Assembly: GCA_041179465.1 (NCBI GenBank)
Contig: JBEGTJ010000036.1
Location: 1 to 17,838, forward strand
Direction of reading: 5' to 3'
Origin: TMED14 sp041179465
GTDB lineage: Bacteria > Bacteroidota > Bacteroidia > Flavobacteriales > Schleiferiaceae
DNA: 17,838 nt
Position 1 is the stretch's first letter, and each line of letters starts with the position of its first letter. The notes beneath the pieces were generated by a model. That model saw nothing but the letters and a program-made list of their open reading frames with translations. It was not told where the DNA came from and searched no databases. Made by a program: the position numbers and the translations under genes. Positions 1-6,869 of this stretch are shown here, in pieces.

Positions 1-588
1 CCCCGCGCACACGATGAGGTGCGCACCTCGGACCAATCCGTTGCGGGTGGCCACACCTTCAGGGGTGAAGCCGGTTGCGGTGGTTTGGAGCCGCACGATG
101 GCCCGACTCGACCGCAGGAGCGCTTCAGCTACGTCGGCGTAGTGAATGATGCCGGTTTGCGGAACCAGCAAAGCCTTCGTGGCCCTCAGGTGGGGTTCGC
201 GCTCGCGGAGTTCGCGCTCGTCGAGGTAGCGCAGGCCTTCCAGCCCGTTTTCCATGCCCCGAAGGCGCAGGGTTTCAAGCCGGGCCTCCTCCTCAGCGCC
301 CACGGCCGCCACAACCTTGCCGCAAACCTCGTGGGAAACTCCGTGCTCCTGCGCAAAGCGGAGCATTTGGCCGTACCCGTCAAGGCAGGTGCGGGCCTTG
401 AGCGATCCCGGCTTGTAGTACAGCCCCGAATGGATCACGCCGCTGTTCCGCCCCGTCTGATGCTGGGCGACACCGCCCTCTTTTTCGAGCACCGCAATCT
501 TGGACTTGGGGTGGGCCTGCGCCAGTTTGTGGGCGACGGCGCTGCCGACGATGCCTCCGCCGACCACAATAAAATCAAACTGCTCCAT
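1..588 (-). CDS. lhgO: L-2-hydroxyglutarate oxidase, N-terminal part (cut by window edge)
   Basis: FAD-dependent oxidase of the DAO/LhgO family. It oxidises L-2-hydroxyglutarate to 2-oxoglutarate, usually at the membrane with electrons passed to the respiratory chain. The reading frame is open from the ATG at 588 to base 1 (196 codons) with no stop, so the C-terminal half lies outside the window. The N-terminus shows the Rossmann dinucleotide motif VVGGGIVGSA (residues 8-17), followed by QTGRNSGVIHSGLYY (about 49-63), which is highly typical of LhgO, and the fragment ends in IVCAG, also typical of the family. An in-frame ATG at 594 would add two residues; 588 gives the usual short N-terminus before the FAD motif. 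It starts just after the terminator of the cytochrome operon and has its own -7-like box. The family call is firm; the substrate is inferred from family membership. Confidence 0.9.
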   Translation of the reverse strand, partial: MEQFDFIVVGGGIVGSAVAHKLAQAHPKSKIAVLEKEGGVAQHQTGRNSGVIHSGLYYKPGSLKARTCLDGYGQMLRFAQEHGVSHEVCGKVVAAVGAEEEARLETLRLRGMENGLEGLRYLDERELREREPHLRATKALLVPQTGIIHYADVAEALLRSSRAIVRLQTTATGFTPEGVATRNGLVRGAHLIVCAG

Positions 589-594
589 GGGCAT

Positions 595-602
595 CAAAAG
601 TA
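595..602 (-). promoter_or_regulatory. -7 promoter element of lhgO, TACTTTTG
   Basis: The minus strand reads TACTTTTG, an exact match to the Bacteroidota -7 consensus TAnnTTTG, ending 6 nt before the ATG at 588. No clear -33 TTTG is seen at the expected distance, because that position falls inside the hairpin at 603-634. The element coincides with the T-rich tail of the upstream terminator. Confidence 0.4.
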
Positions 603-634
603 ACGCCCGCCGCGGTGCCATACCGGGCGGGCGT
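595..634 (-). terminator. Intrinsic terminator of the cytochrome/YceI/DUF5777 operon
   Basis: On the minus strand, 19 nt after the stop at 653, a perfect 9-bp stem is formed by ACGCCCGCC (634-626) and GGCGGGCGT (611-603) around a 14-nt loop, followed by TACTTTTG. The T tract is short and interrupted, so termination may be partial. The plus-strand side has no T tract, so it should act on leftward transcription only. Confidence 0.6.
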
Positions 635-652
635 CAGACTAAAATCGCGCAC

Positions 653-1309
653 TTACTGGGGCATTCCCGCGCGCACCCAGCGCTGAAGCAGCGCGACGTT
701 GCAGGCGCTCATGGCCCCAGCCGGCGGCATTAGAGCACGTCCGTTGGACCCGCTAAGGGCGTCGACGAGGCCCGAAGCGTTCACGGCGTTCACCGTCTGG
801 GCATAGGTTCCGAGCGAAACACCTCCCGACGGGGCCGCACCTTGGTGGCAACCCACGCAATTGGCCTGAATCATGGGGGCAATCACCGCGGAATACGTGG
901 TCGCCGACGTGGAGTCGCAGGCCCCGGCGCAATTGGTTTCCTTGGCTCCTTGAACGATCCACAGGCGAATGCGCTCCTTTTGCGCGGAACTCAAGGCGGC
1001 CATCGGCGGCGGTGGCATTAAATCGTCTCCCGTTTCAAACAGCACCTCGTAGAGTTCGCTGTCGTTGGGGTCTCCCGGTTTGACCTCCTCCATGATACCC
1101 GCATAGGACGAGAGGTCCAGGCCGTCGGCCGGATAGGGTCCCACGTGGCAGCCGCTCATGGCGCAGTTCGACTGGATCATCGGGTAAATTTCGTTGGTGA
1201 AATCCACGATTCCCGGGTCGCAGGGCTGGGGCTCAGGGTCGGGTACCGGGGGCAAATGCGTGCACGAAGCCAGAAGCCCCAGGCTCAACGAAGCAATAAA
1301 CTTTTTCAT
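653..1309 (-). CDS. Cytochrome c-type lipoprotein with two heme-binding-like domains
   Basis: A predicted 218-residue exported protein. The signal peptide ends in a lipobox (LASC, Cys16), so it should be lipid-anchored in the envelope. Two cytochrome c-like domains follow. The first carries CAMSGCH (49-55), a CX4CH spacing, and MPP (98-100). The second carries canonical CVGCH (151-155) and MPP (184-186). The Met of each MPP is the likely axial heme ligand. The second domain closely resembles the small cytochrome at 2730-3101, including an extra cysteine pair (CDST before the heme site, SAC after MPP) that could form a disulfide. The start at 1309 is chosen because it gives the signal peptide; the frame extends upstream to 1408 inside the preceding gene. 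Its ATG overlaps the stop of the DUF5777 gene (ATGA). Role inferred: electron transfer; partner unknown. Confidence 0.85.
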   Translation of the reverse strand: MKKFIASLSLGLLASCTHLPPVPDPEPQPCDPGIVDFTNEIYPMIQSNCAMSGCHVGPYPADGLDLSSYAGIMEEVKPGDPNDSELYEVLFETGDDLMPPPPMAALSSAQKERIRLWIVQGAKETNCAGACDSTSATTYSAVIAPMIQANCVGCHQGAAPSGGVSLGTYAQTVNAVNASGLVDALSGSNGRALMPPAGAMSACNVALLQRWVRAGMPQ

Positions 1310-2196
1310 CGCAGTTCTTTGGGTTTGACGTGGGTGAATACCCGTGAAATGTTGAAGCCGAGGAACAAATCCCCGTTGGCCCAGGAGCCTGGAGTCTGCA
1401 TCATCCACTGCGGATCGGCCATCGACCGGGCGTTGGTCACGTGAAACTGAAATACGTGCCCCCCTGTTTCGAGGTCGAGTCCGACGCTGAGCGGCATGTG
1501 GGTTCCGGCCAACGGCGTCTGGCGGAACATCGTCTCGGCCGTAAGCGCCATGCGCTGCGTGAGCTTATAGCGTCCGCTCAGGCCCAGGCCGAGCTGGTCG
1601 TTGCGGTCGCTCGCCAGCGGAACCAAGTTGAAGTGGACCAGCGTGGGCGCCACCTGAAGCGAAACCTTGTCGTTCAGCTTGCGCGCCACCATCAGTTGGT
1701 GGGCGTACGCCAGGCGGTCCGTAAAATAATGATCGAATCCGTCGGTAAACGGAACCGTCGTCAGCGTCATCGAGGAGTACCACACGACCGACACCGGACT
1801 GTTCAGGCCCTTGCCGCCCTTAGATTGACGAAGCAGCCGAAGCTTGGTGAATCCGTCGTAGGTTTTGCTTCCCGACGAACGGCCCATCCCGACGTTTAGC
1901 CAGGGCACGGGGTTGTAGGAATACTCGAAGCGAATCTGGGCCACGTCCATCCCAAAGAGGTTGTAGAGCGGCTTGTCGTTCAGCGCGCCAAAACGGTGGC
2001 CCACAATGAACTGACCTACGCCGGCACCCGGCATTTCTACGGTCGATCCGTTCACGAGCTTGGTGCCCTTGAACGTGGCAAAGGCGTACTGCTTGGGGGC
2101 CTCGGGCTCCAGTGCCCCCAACTCCGCCAGCAAATCGTCTTGCGCCCACAAAGCCCACGAACTGCAGGCCAGGAGTCCAAACAGCAACCTACGCAC
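1306..2196 (-). CDS. DUF5777 family outer-membrane beta-barrel protein
   Basis: A 296-residue protein with an N-terminal signal peptide (about residues 1-18, cleavage after WALWA, before QDD). The body is made of alternating hydrophobic and polar strands and ends in a strand with aromatic residues (FLGFNISRVF), as expected for a barrel inserted in the outer membrane. It resembles the Bacteroidota family DUF5777, whose function is not established. The start is a GTG at 2196, which overlaps the stop of yceI by 8 bp; no better ATG lies nearby. Its own stop overlaps the ATG of the two-site cytochrome, so the three genes are translationally coupled. The context suggests a barrel working with YceI and the cytochromes, perhaps as a scaffold or conduit; that is inference. 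Confidence 0.8.
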   Translation of the reverse strand: MRRLLFGLLACSSWALWAQDDLLAELGALEPEAPKQYAFATFKGTKLVNGSTVEMPGAGVGQFIVGHRFGALNDKPLYNLFGMDVAQIRFEYSYNPVPWLNVGMGRSSGSKTYDGFTKLRLLRQSKGGKGLNSPVSVVWYSSMTLTTVPFTDGFDHYFTDRLAYAHQLMVARKLNDKVSLQVAPTLVHFNLVPLASDRNDQLGLGLSGRYKLTQRMALTAETMFRQTPLAGTHMPLSVGLDLETGGHVFQFHVTNARSMADPQWMMQTPGSWANGDLFLGFNISRVFTHVKPKELR

Positions 2197-2728
2197 CCTT
2201 CAGCGTCGATTTTACCGTGACCTTGACCACTTCGGCGACTTTGGACACCACCAGCGTCGGAATCTCGATGCCGTAGTCCGCCGTGCGCACGCTGAACTCG
2301 CTCTCGATGCTGACCGATCCGTCTTTGTTCACGGTAATGGTTACCGGGATAGAAACGTCTTTAGTTACGCCGTGAATCTCCATTTGGCCCTTGATGCCGC
2401 CCTTGTAGGTGGCCGGCTTTTTCCAGTCTGTCACTCCGCCAATCTTGGCCTTGAGCGTTGCCTTAGGGAACTTGGTCGACTCCATGTAGTTTTCGTTGAA
2501 GTGCTCCTGCATCAGGGCGCGCTTGAACGTAAACGACTGAATTTGCAGCTGCCATACCGCCTCGTTGGTTTCGGTATTGAGGATTCCTACGGCGTTGTTG
2601 AGTACCGCGTCAATGTCCTCAACGGGCGTAGACGCGTTGATGTGCACCTGCGTGTCTTTGCTGGTCAGCTTTTGCGCCGAGGCGATGAGGCTCACCGTCA
2701 CGGCGGCCAGGGTCAGGAACTTTTTCAT
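2189..2728 (-). CDS. YceI-family secreted protein
   Basis: A 179-residue protein with a clear signal peptide (MKKFLTLAAVTVSLIASA, cleavage before QK) and a full YceI-like lipocalin-fold domain. Characterised YceI proteins are periplasmic and bind long-chain polyisoprenoids or related lipids. Visible family features are the C-terminal pattern of HGVTKDVSIPVTITV (about 118-132) followed by a strand ending in ADYGIE. The frame extends upstream to 2815, but that part overlaps the preceding gene and has no signal peptide, so the ATG at 2728 is preferred. Only one base separates it from the stop of the one-heme cytochrome gene, and it overlaps DUF5777 by 8 bp, so it is the second gene of a tight operon. 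A quinone or isoprenoid ligand would fit redox neighbours, but this is not shown. Confidence 0.88.
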   Translation of the reverse strand: MKKFLTLAAVTVSLIASAQKLTSKDTQVHINASTPVEDIDAVLNNAVGILNTETNEAVWQLQIQSFTFKRALMQEHFNENYMESTKFPKATLKAKIGGVTDWKKPATYKGGIKGQMEIHGVTKDVSIPVTITVNKDGSVSIESEFSVRTADYGIEIPTLVVSKVAEVVKVTVKSTLKGA

Positions 2729-2729
2729 G

Positions 2730-3101
2730 TTAGTTGGGTAAGGCGCCGCCCCGCTCCCAGACGCGGACTTTGGCTTGGCTGCAGTTCGACAAGGGCCCAC
2801 TGGGGGGCATGGCAAGCGGGTCCCCTGCTCCGCGCTGAATGCGGTCCAACAGGCTGCCGTTAAGGGCGGAATTTTGCACGTTCGCGTGCGTGCTCAGGTC
2901 GAGGCCACCATTGGCGCTCGCCCCTTGGTGGCAGCCGAGGCACTGCGACTGAATCATGGGCTGCACGTCGAGGGTCCAGGTCGCAGTTGAGTCGCAGGTT
3001 CCGCCCGTGCCGTACAGCTGCTCGGCGTTGTCGTAGTAGCAGCTCGACGAAACGGCCGCCGCGCCCGCGAGGAGAAAAATAACCGAAAACGTTCTAAGCA
3101 T
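2730..3101 (-). CDS. Small one-heme cytochrome c-like lipoprotein
   Basis: A 123-residue exported protein. The N-terminal hydrophobic segment ends in SSSC (Cys21), a weak lipobox, followed by YYDN, which is common in Bacteroidota cytochrome lipoproteins. A single heme site CLGCH (54-58) and an MPP motif (98-100), the probable Met ligand, define one cytochrome c domain. The stretch around the heme site (PMIQxxCxGCHQGA) is nearly identical to domain 2 of the cytochrome at 653-1309, so the two share a duplicated domain. Extra cysteines at 36 and 107 match in both. It is the first gene of the four-gene operon, starting 26 bp after the stop of the MFS gene, so it might also be read from that gene. 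Confidence 0.83.
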   Translation of the reverse strand: MLRTFSVIFLLAGAAAVSSSCYYDNAEQLYGTGGTCDSTATWTLDVQPMIQSQCLGCHQGASANGGLDLSTHANVQNSALNGSLLDRIQRGAGDPLAMPPSGPLSNCSQAKVRVWERGGALPN

Positions 3102-3105
3102 ACCC

Positions 3106-3113
3106 TAAAGATA
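3106..3113 (-). promoter_or_regulatory. Possible -7 element of the cytochrome operon, TATCTTTA
   Basis: The minus strand reads TATCTTTA, one mismatch from TAnnTTTG, exactly 4 nt before the ATG at 3101. If real, the transcript would start at or next to the ATG. The site lies in the 26-bp gap after the MFS stop, and no -33 element is evident. Confidence 0.25.
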
Positions 3114-3127
3114 CAAGGTTTGTGCCA

Positions 3128-4408
3128 CTACTTCTTCCACGGAACCCGGGACCAAAGCACGACGGCGACGGCAAAAAAGCCCGAAAGCAACACCGCGGCG
3201 AGGCGCAAATCGCCGGTCAGCGTCTCGAGCCAGCCCACGGCGACCATTCCGACTACAGTCGCCAGTTTTTCGGCGACGTCAAAGAAGCTGAAGTACACCA
3301 CATGTTCTTCGGCCGGCGGGAGCAGCTGGCTGAAGGTGGAGCGGGCGAGCGACTGAATTCCGCCCAAGACCAGTCCCACCCCTGCGCCAAGGAGGTAAAA
3401 CTGCAGTTCGCTCTGAATGAAGTAGGCCATTAAGCTGATGAGCATCCACAGGGCGCCAGTCACCAAAAGGGCCCGAATGTTGCCCACAAGGCCGCTCAGG
3501 CGGGCGAAGAGCCAAGATCCAAGCATGCCCACAAACTGAATGAGCAGAATGGTCGTGATGAGCGAGGAGGTTTCGAGGTGAAGCGCCTCTTTGCCAAAGA
3601 GGGTGGCAATTAAAATCACCGTCTGAACCCCCGCGGACGCAAAGAAAAATCCCAACACGAAGCGTTCGAGGCCGGCCGTCGCGCGAAAGGACCGCGCCAC
3701 GTCAAAGAGCTGCTGGTAGGCCGCGCGAATCCATCCCTTTTGGCGGTCGCCGACCGCACGGCCTTCGGGCAGTCGGCGCAAGCTGTATTCCCCCCAGCCC
3801 AGCCACCAGATGCCGACCGCTACAAAGGTGAAGCGCGTGATCAATCCGGGACCGTCGAGCCCCAACCACGCGGGGTTTTGAATGAAGGCCAAGGCCACGA
3901 TGAGCATCAGGGCCGAACCCAAATAACCCAAGGCAAATCCTCGGGCGCTGAGCGCGTCCTGCTCTGCGGGCGCGGCGATCTCGGGCAGGTAGCTGTTGTA
4001 GAACACGAGGCTTCCGGCAAAGGCAATCGACGCGACAAAGGGGGTTAGGAGTCCGAGGATCAGCGCATCAGCCGTGAAAAAGTACATGGCGAAGCAGGCC
4101 AAGGTTCCGCTGTAAATGAAGCGGCGCATGAAGGCCTTCTTGCTCCCCGACACCTCGGCGAGCGCGCTGAGGTAGGGCGTTCCCAGGCTCACCACCAGGT
4201 AGGCCGCCGCCATCACAAAGGTGTAGGCGGCCGTGGTGCTGAAGGTGATACCGAGCAGGCGAAAGTCGGAGCGTCCCGCGGCCTCCATGACTGCGCTGTA
4301 GTAAATGGGAAAAATGGCCGTGCCAATCACCAGGGAGTAGCTGGAATTGGCCCAGTCGTACATGGCCCACCCGTGGTGAACTCTTCGTGTGGCGGCGTCG
4401 TGGTGCAT
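3128..4408 (-). CDS. MFS transporter, UMF1 / Atg22-like family
   Basis: A predicted 426-residue inner-membrane protein with about 12 hydrophobic segments. The N-terminal signature WAMYDWANSSYSLVIGTAIFP (about residues 14-34) identifies the bacterial UMF1-type major facilitator family, related to eukaryotic Atg22 vacuolar effluxers; the substrate is unknown. A later motif GGIQSLARSTFSQLLP is also typical. The frame stays open to 4531, but that part runs through the aconitase terminator and stop, so it is not coding. Two ATGs are possible, at 4429 and 4408. I prefer 4408 because it leaves the usual short N-terminus before the signature and lies 7 nt after a -7-like TACTTTCG; the 4429 start would place that element inside the gene. 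It precedes the cytochrome operon by 26 bp, which may be coincidence. Confidence 0.87.
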   Translation of the reverse strand: MHHDAATRRVHHGWAMYDWANSSYSLVIGTAIFPIYYSAVMEAAGRSDFRLLGITFSTTAAYTFVMAAAYLVVSLGTPYLSALAEVSGSKKAFMRRFIYSGTLACFAMYFFTADALILGLLTPFVASIAFAGSLVFYNSYLPEIAAPAEQDALSARGFALGYLGSALMLIVALAFIQNPAWLGLDGPGLITRFTFVAVGIWWLGWGEYSLRRLPEGRAVGDRQKGWIRAAYQQLFDVARSFRATAGLERFVLGFFFASAGVQTVILIATLFGKEALHLETSSLITTILLIQFVGMLGSWLFARLSGLVGNIRALLVTGALWMLISLMAYFIQSELQFYLLGAGVGLVLGGIQSLARSTFSQLLPPAEEHVVYFSFFDVAEKLATVVGMVAVGWLETLTGDLRLAAVLLSGFFAVAVVLWSRVPWKK

Positions 4409-4415
4409 CGTTTCC

Positions 4416-4423
4416 CGAAAGTA
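4416..4423 (-). promoter_or_regulatory. Possible -7 element of the MFS gene, TACTTTCG
   Basis: One mismatch from TAnnTTTG on the minus strand, 7 nt before the ATG at 4408 and just downstream of the aconitase terminator, where a new promoter is needed. No -33 box was found. Confidence 0.3.
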
Positions 4424-4466
4424 GGGCATTTTGCCCGCGCCTGCAGCCGAGGCGCCCCCACGGGGC

Positions 4467-4499
4467 AAAAAAAACTCCGGCACCCTCACGGGGCCGGAG
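4467..4499 (-). terminator. Intrinsic terminator of aconitase
   Basis: On the minus strand, 21 nt after the aconitase stop, a perfect 7-bp GC-rich stem is formed by CTCCGGC (4499-4493) and GCCGGAG (4481-4475) around an 11-nt loop, followed at once by eight T residues (4474-4467). This is a textbook Rho-independent terminator and the clearest in the window. Confidence 0.9.
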
Positions 4500-4520
4500 C
4501 GCAGAGGTACGCCGTTGGGC

Positions 4521-6776
4521 TTACTTCTCAATCATATTCAGCGCCGAACCGGCCTTAAACCACGCGATTTGCTGCGCGTTGTAGGTGTGGTTCGCCAAAA
4601 TGCGGTCCTCGCTGCCGTCGGCGTGGCGGAACACCAGAGTCAACGGCTTACCTGGAGCAAAATCCGTGAGGTCGGCGAAGTCCACGACGTCGCGTTCTTG
4701 AATCTTGTCGTAGTCGGCCTCGTTCGCAAACGTCAGCGCGAGCATGCCCTGCTTCTTGAGGTTGGTCTCGTGAATGCGCGCAAAGCTCTTCACCAGCACC
4801 GCGCGCACGCCGAGGTGGCGGGGCTGCATGGCGGCGTGCTCGCGCGACGATCCTTCACCGTAGTTCTGGTCGCCGACCACGAGCGTGGGAATGCCCGCGG
4901 CCTTGTAGGCGCGCTGCACAGCCGGAACTTCTCCGTATTCGCCGGTGAGCTGATTGAGCACCTTGTTGGTTTCGCCGTTGAAGGCGTTGACCGCGCCGAT
5001 CAGCGTGTTGTTGGCGATGTTGTCGAGGTGTCCGCGGTAGCGCAACCAAGGGCCCGCCATCGAAATGTGGTCCGTGGTGCACTTGCCCTGAGCCTTGATC
5101 AGCACCTTGGCGCCGGTGAGGTTGGTGCCGTCCCAAGCCGCGAAGGGCTCGAGGAGCTGCAAGCGCTGGCTCTCCGGCTTGACGTCGACTACCACCGAGC
5201 TTCCGTCTTCAGCCGGAGCCTGGTAGCCCGCGTCCTCGACCGCATATCCGCGGGAAGGCAGCTCGTCGCCGCTCGGCGGGTCCAGCATGACGCGTTCGCC
5301 GTTGGTGTTCACCAAAGTGTCTTTGAGCGGATTAAACCCAAGGTCCCCCGCAATCGCCAGGGCCGTCACGAGTTCGGGCGAAGCCACAAAAGCATGGGTG
5401 TTGGGGTTTCCGTCGGCGCGCTTGCTGAAGTTGCGGTTGAAGGAGTGCACGATGGTATTCTTCTCCTGCTTGTCGGCACCTTCGCGAGCCCACTGCCCAA
5501 TGCAGGGTCCGCATGCGTTGGCAAACACTTTTCCGCCGATTTCTTCAAAATCACTCAAGAGTCCGTCGCGCTCGGCCGTGAAACGCACCTGTTCCGAACC
5601 CGGAGTGATGCTGTATTCGGCCGCCACCTTGAGGTTCTTAGCCTTGGCTTGGCGGGCCACCGAGGCGGCGCGGGTCATGTCTTCGTACGACGAATTGGTG
5701 CACGAGCCAATCAAGCCCACCTCGACCTTCAGGGGCCAACCGTTCTTTTCGGCGAGGGCACGCACTTCAGAGATGGGCGTTGCCAAGTCGGGCGTGAACG
5801 GACCGTTCAAGTGGGGCTCTAGGGTGCTCAGGTCGATTTCGATGACTTGATCAAAGTACTTCGAGGGGTCGGCGTAGACTTCGGCGTCGCCGGTGAGCTC
5901 CGCCCGAAGTCCGTTGGCCAAATCGGCCACGGCGGCACGGCCCGTGGCGCGCAGGTAGCGCTCCATACTGTCGTCGTAGCCAAACGTGGAGGTGGTGGCA
6001 CCCACTTCAGCGCCCATGTTGCAGATGGTTCCTTTTCCGGTGCAGCTGAGGGACTCCGCGCCGTCGCCGAAGTACTCAATGATGGCGCCGGTTCCGCCCT
6101 TAACCGTCAAAATGCCGGCCACCTTCAAAATGACGTCTTTGGCCGAGGTCCAACCGCTCATGCGCCCGGTGAGCTTGACCCCGATGAGTTTGGGGAACTT
6201 GAGCTCCCAAGGCATGCCCGCCATCACGTCGACCGCGTCGGCGCCGCCCACGCCAATGGCGACCATACCGAGGCCGCCTGCGTTCACGGTGTGCGAATCC
6301 GTACCGATCATCATGCCGCCGGGGAAGGCGTAGTTTTCTAAAACCACCTGGTGGATGATGCCGGCGCCCGGCTTCCAAAAGCCAATGCCGTACTTGTTCG
6401 AAACCGAAGCCAAGAAGTTGAATACCTCATTGGATTTGTTGATCGACTCCTGAAGGTCGGTGGTGGCACCCACGCGGGCCTGAATCAAGTGGTCGCAGTG
6501 GACCGTAGAGGGCACCGCTACTTTTTTGCGGCCGGCCGACATGAACTGCAGCAGGGCCATTTGGGCCGTCGCGTCCTGCATGGCCACGCGGTCTGGGGCA
6601 AAGTCGACGTACGAGGCTCCGCGCTGGAACGCCTCCTTGGCCTCGCCCTCCCAAAGGTGGGCGTACAAAATTTTCTCAGAAAGGGTCAGTGGGCGACCCA
6701 GCACGTTGCGGGCGGCAGTTACTTTGGCCTCATACCCAGCGTAAAACGCGTGAATTTTATCAAGATCAAAAACCAT
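4521..6776 (-). CDS. acn: Aconitate hydratase
   Basis: Cytoplasmic [4Fe-4S] enzyme of the TCA cycle that interconverts citrate and isocitrate through cis-aconitate. At 751 residues it matches the mitochondrial-type aconitase group found in Bacteroidota. The three cluster cysteines are present: Cys359 in IGSCTNSSYED, and Cys422 and Cys425 in ANACGPCIGQW. GTDSHTVNAGGLG (about 158-170) and the C-terminal swivel-domain loop EGSSREHAA (about 641-649, with the catalytic Ser and Arg) are also intact. The ATG at 6776 gives the expected N-terminus and is preceded by an AT-rich leader with a perfect -7 element. It is a single-gene unit with a strong terminator. It works one step before the isocitrate dehydrogenase encoded at 13774-15000. 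Confidence 0.97.
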   Translation of the reverse strand: MVFDLDKIHAFYAGYEAKVTAARNVLGRPLTLSEKILYAHLWEGEAKEAFQRGASYVDFAPDRVAMQDATAQMALLQFMSAGRKKVAVPSTVHCDHLIQARVGATTDLQESINKSNEVFNFLASVSNKYGIGFWKPGAGIIHQVVLENYAFPGGMMIGTDSHTVNAGGLGMVAIGVGGADAVDVMAGMPWELKFPKLIGVKLTGRMSGWTSAKDVILKVAGILTVKGGTGAIIEYFGDGAESLSCTGKGTICNMGAEVGATTSTFGYDDSMERYLRATGRAAVADLANGLRAELTGDAEVYADPSKYFDQVIEIDLSTLEPHLNGPFTPDLATPISEVRALAEKNGWPLKVEVGLIGSCTNSSYEDMTRAASVARQAKAKNLKVAAEYSITPGSEQVRFTAERDGLLSDFEEIGGKVFANACGPCIGQWAREGADKQEKNTIVHSFNRNFSKRADGNPNTHAFVASPELVTALAIAGDLGFNPLKDTLVNTNGERVMLDPPSGDELPSRGYAVEDAGYQAPAEDGSSVVVDVKPESQRLQLLEPFAAWDGTNLTGAKVLIKAQGKCTTDHISMAGPWLRYRGHLDNIANNTLIGAVNAFNGETNKVLNQLTGEYGEVPAVQRAYKAAGIPTLVVGDQNYGEGSSREHAAMQPRHLGVRAVLVKSFARIHETNLKKQGMLALTFANEADYDKIQERDVVDFADLTDFAPGKPLTLVFRHADGSEDRILANHTYNAQQIAWFKAGSALNMIEK

Positions 6777-6792
6777 AATTGCGGAATTTTTA

Positions 6793-6800
6793 CAAAATTA
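6793..6800 (-). promoter_or_regulatory. -7 promoter element of acn, TAATTTTG
   Basis: An exact TAnnTTTG match on the minus strand, 16 nt before the acn ATG, inside a 93-bp AT-rich gap that contrasts with the GC-rich surroundings. This would give a leader of about 12 nt without a Shine-Dalgarno motif, which is normal for Bacteroidota. A TTTG occurs upstream, but not at the usual 19-20 nt spacing. Confidence 0.45.
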
Positions 6801-6822
6801 CGCCGCAAATCGCCGTTTTTGT

Positions 6823-6848
6823 CTGCGATTTTTCAAGAAATCACGCAG
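6823..6848. other. Imperfect inverted repeat between the secreted-protein gene and acn
   Basis: CTGCGATTT (6823-6831) pairs with AAATCACGCAG (6838-6848) with a two-base bulge and a short loop. It lies 22 nt after the stop of the secreted-protein gene and just upstream of the acn promoter. Neither side has a T tract, so it could be a weak terminator, an operator or chance; I cannot tell which. Confidence 0.3.
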
Positions 6849-6869
6849 AAATTCTAAAATTTTCGCTCG

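Noticed and set aside
2060..2863. A 267-codon plus-strand open frame opposite YceI and DUF5777
   Set aside because: It is antisense to genes with signal peptides and family motifs, and it lacks any of its own.
4409..4531. Longer N-terminus for the MFS transporter
   Set aside because: The extension passes through the aconitase terminator and the end of the aconitase gene and carries no TM or family sequence.
4431..5822. A 463-codon plus-strand open frame opposite aconitase
   Set aside because: It is antisense to a gene with all catalytic motifs intact, and its translation shows no recognisable domain. Long antisense frames are common in GC-rich coding DNA.
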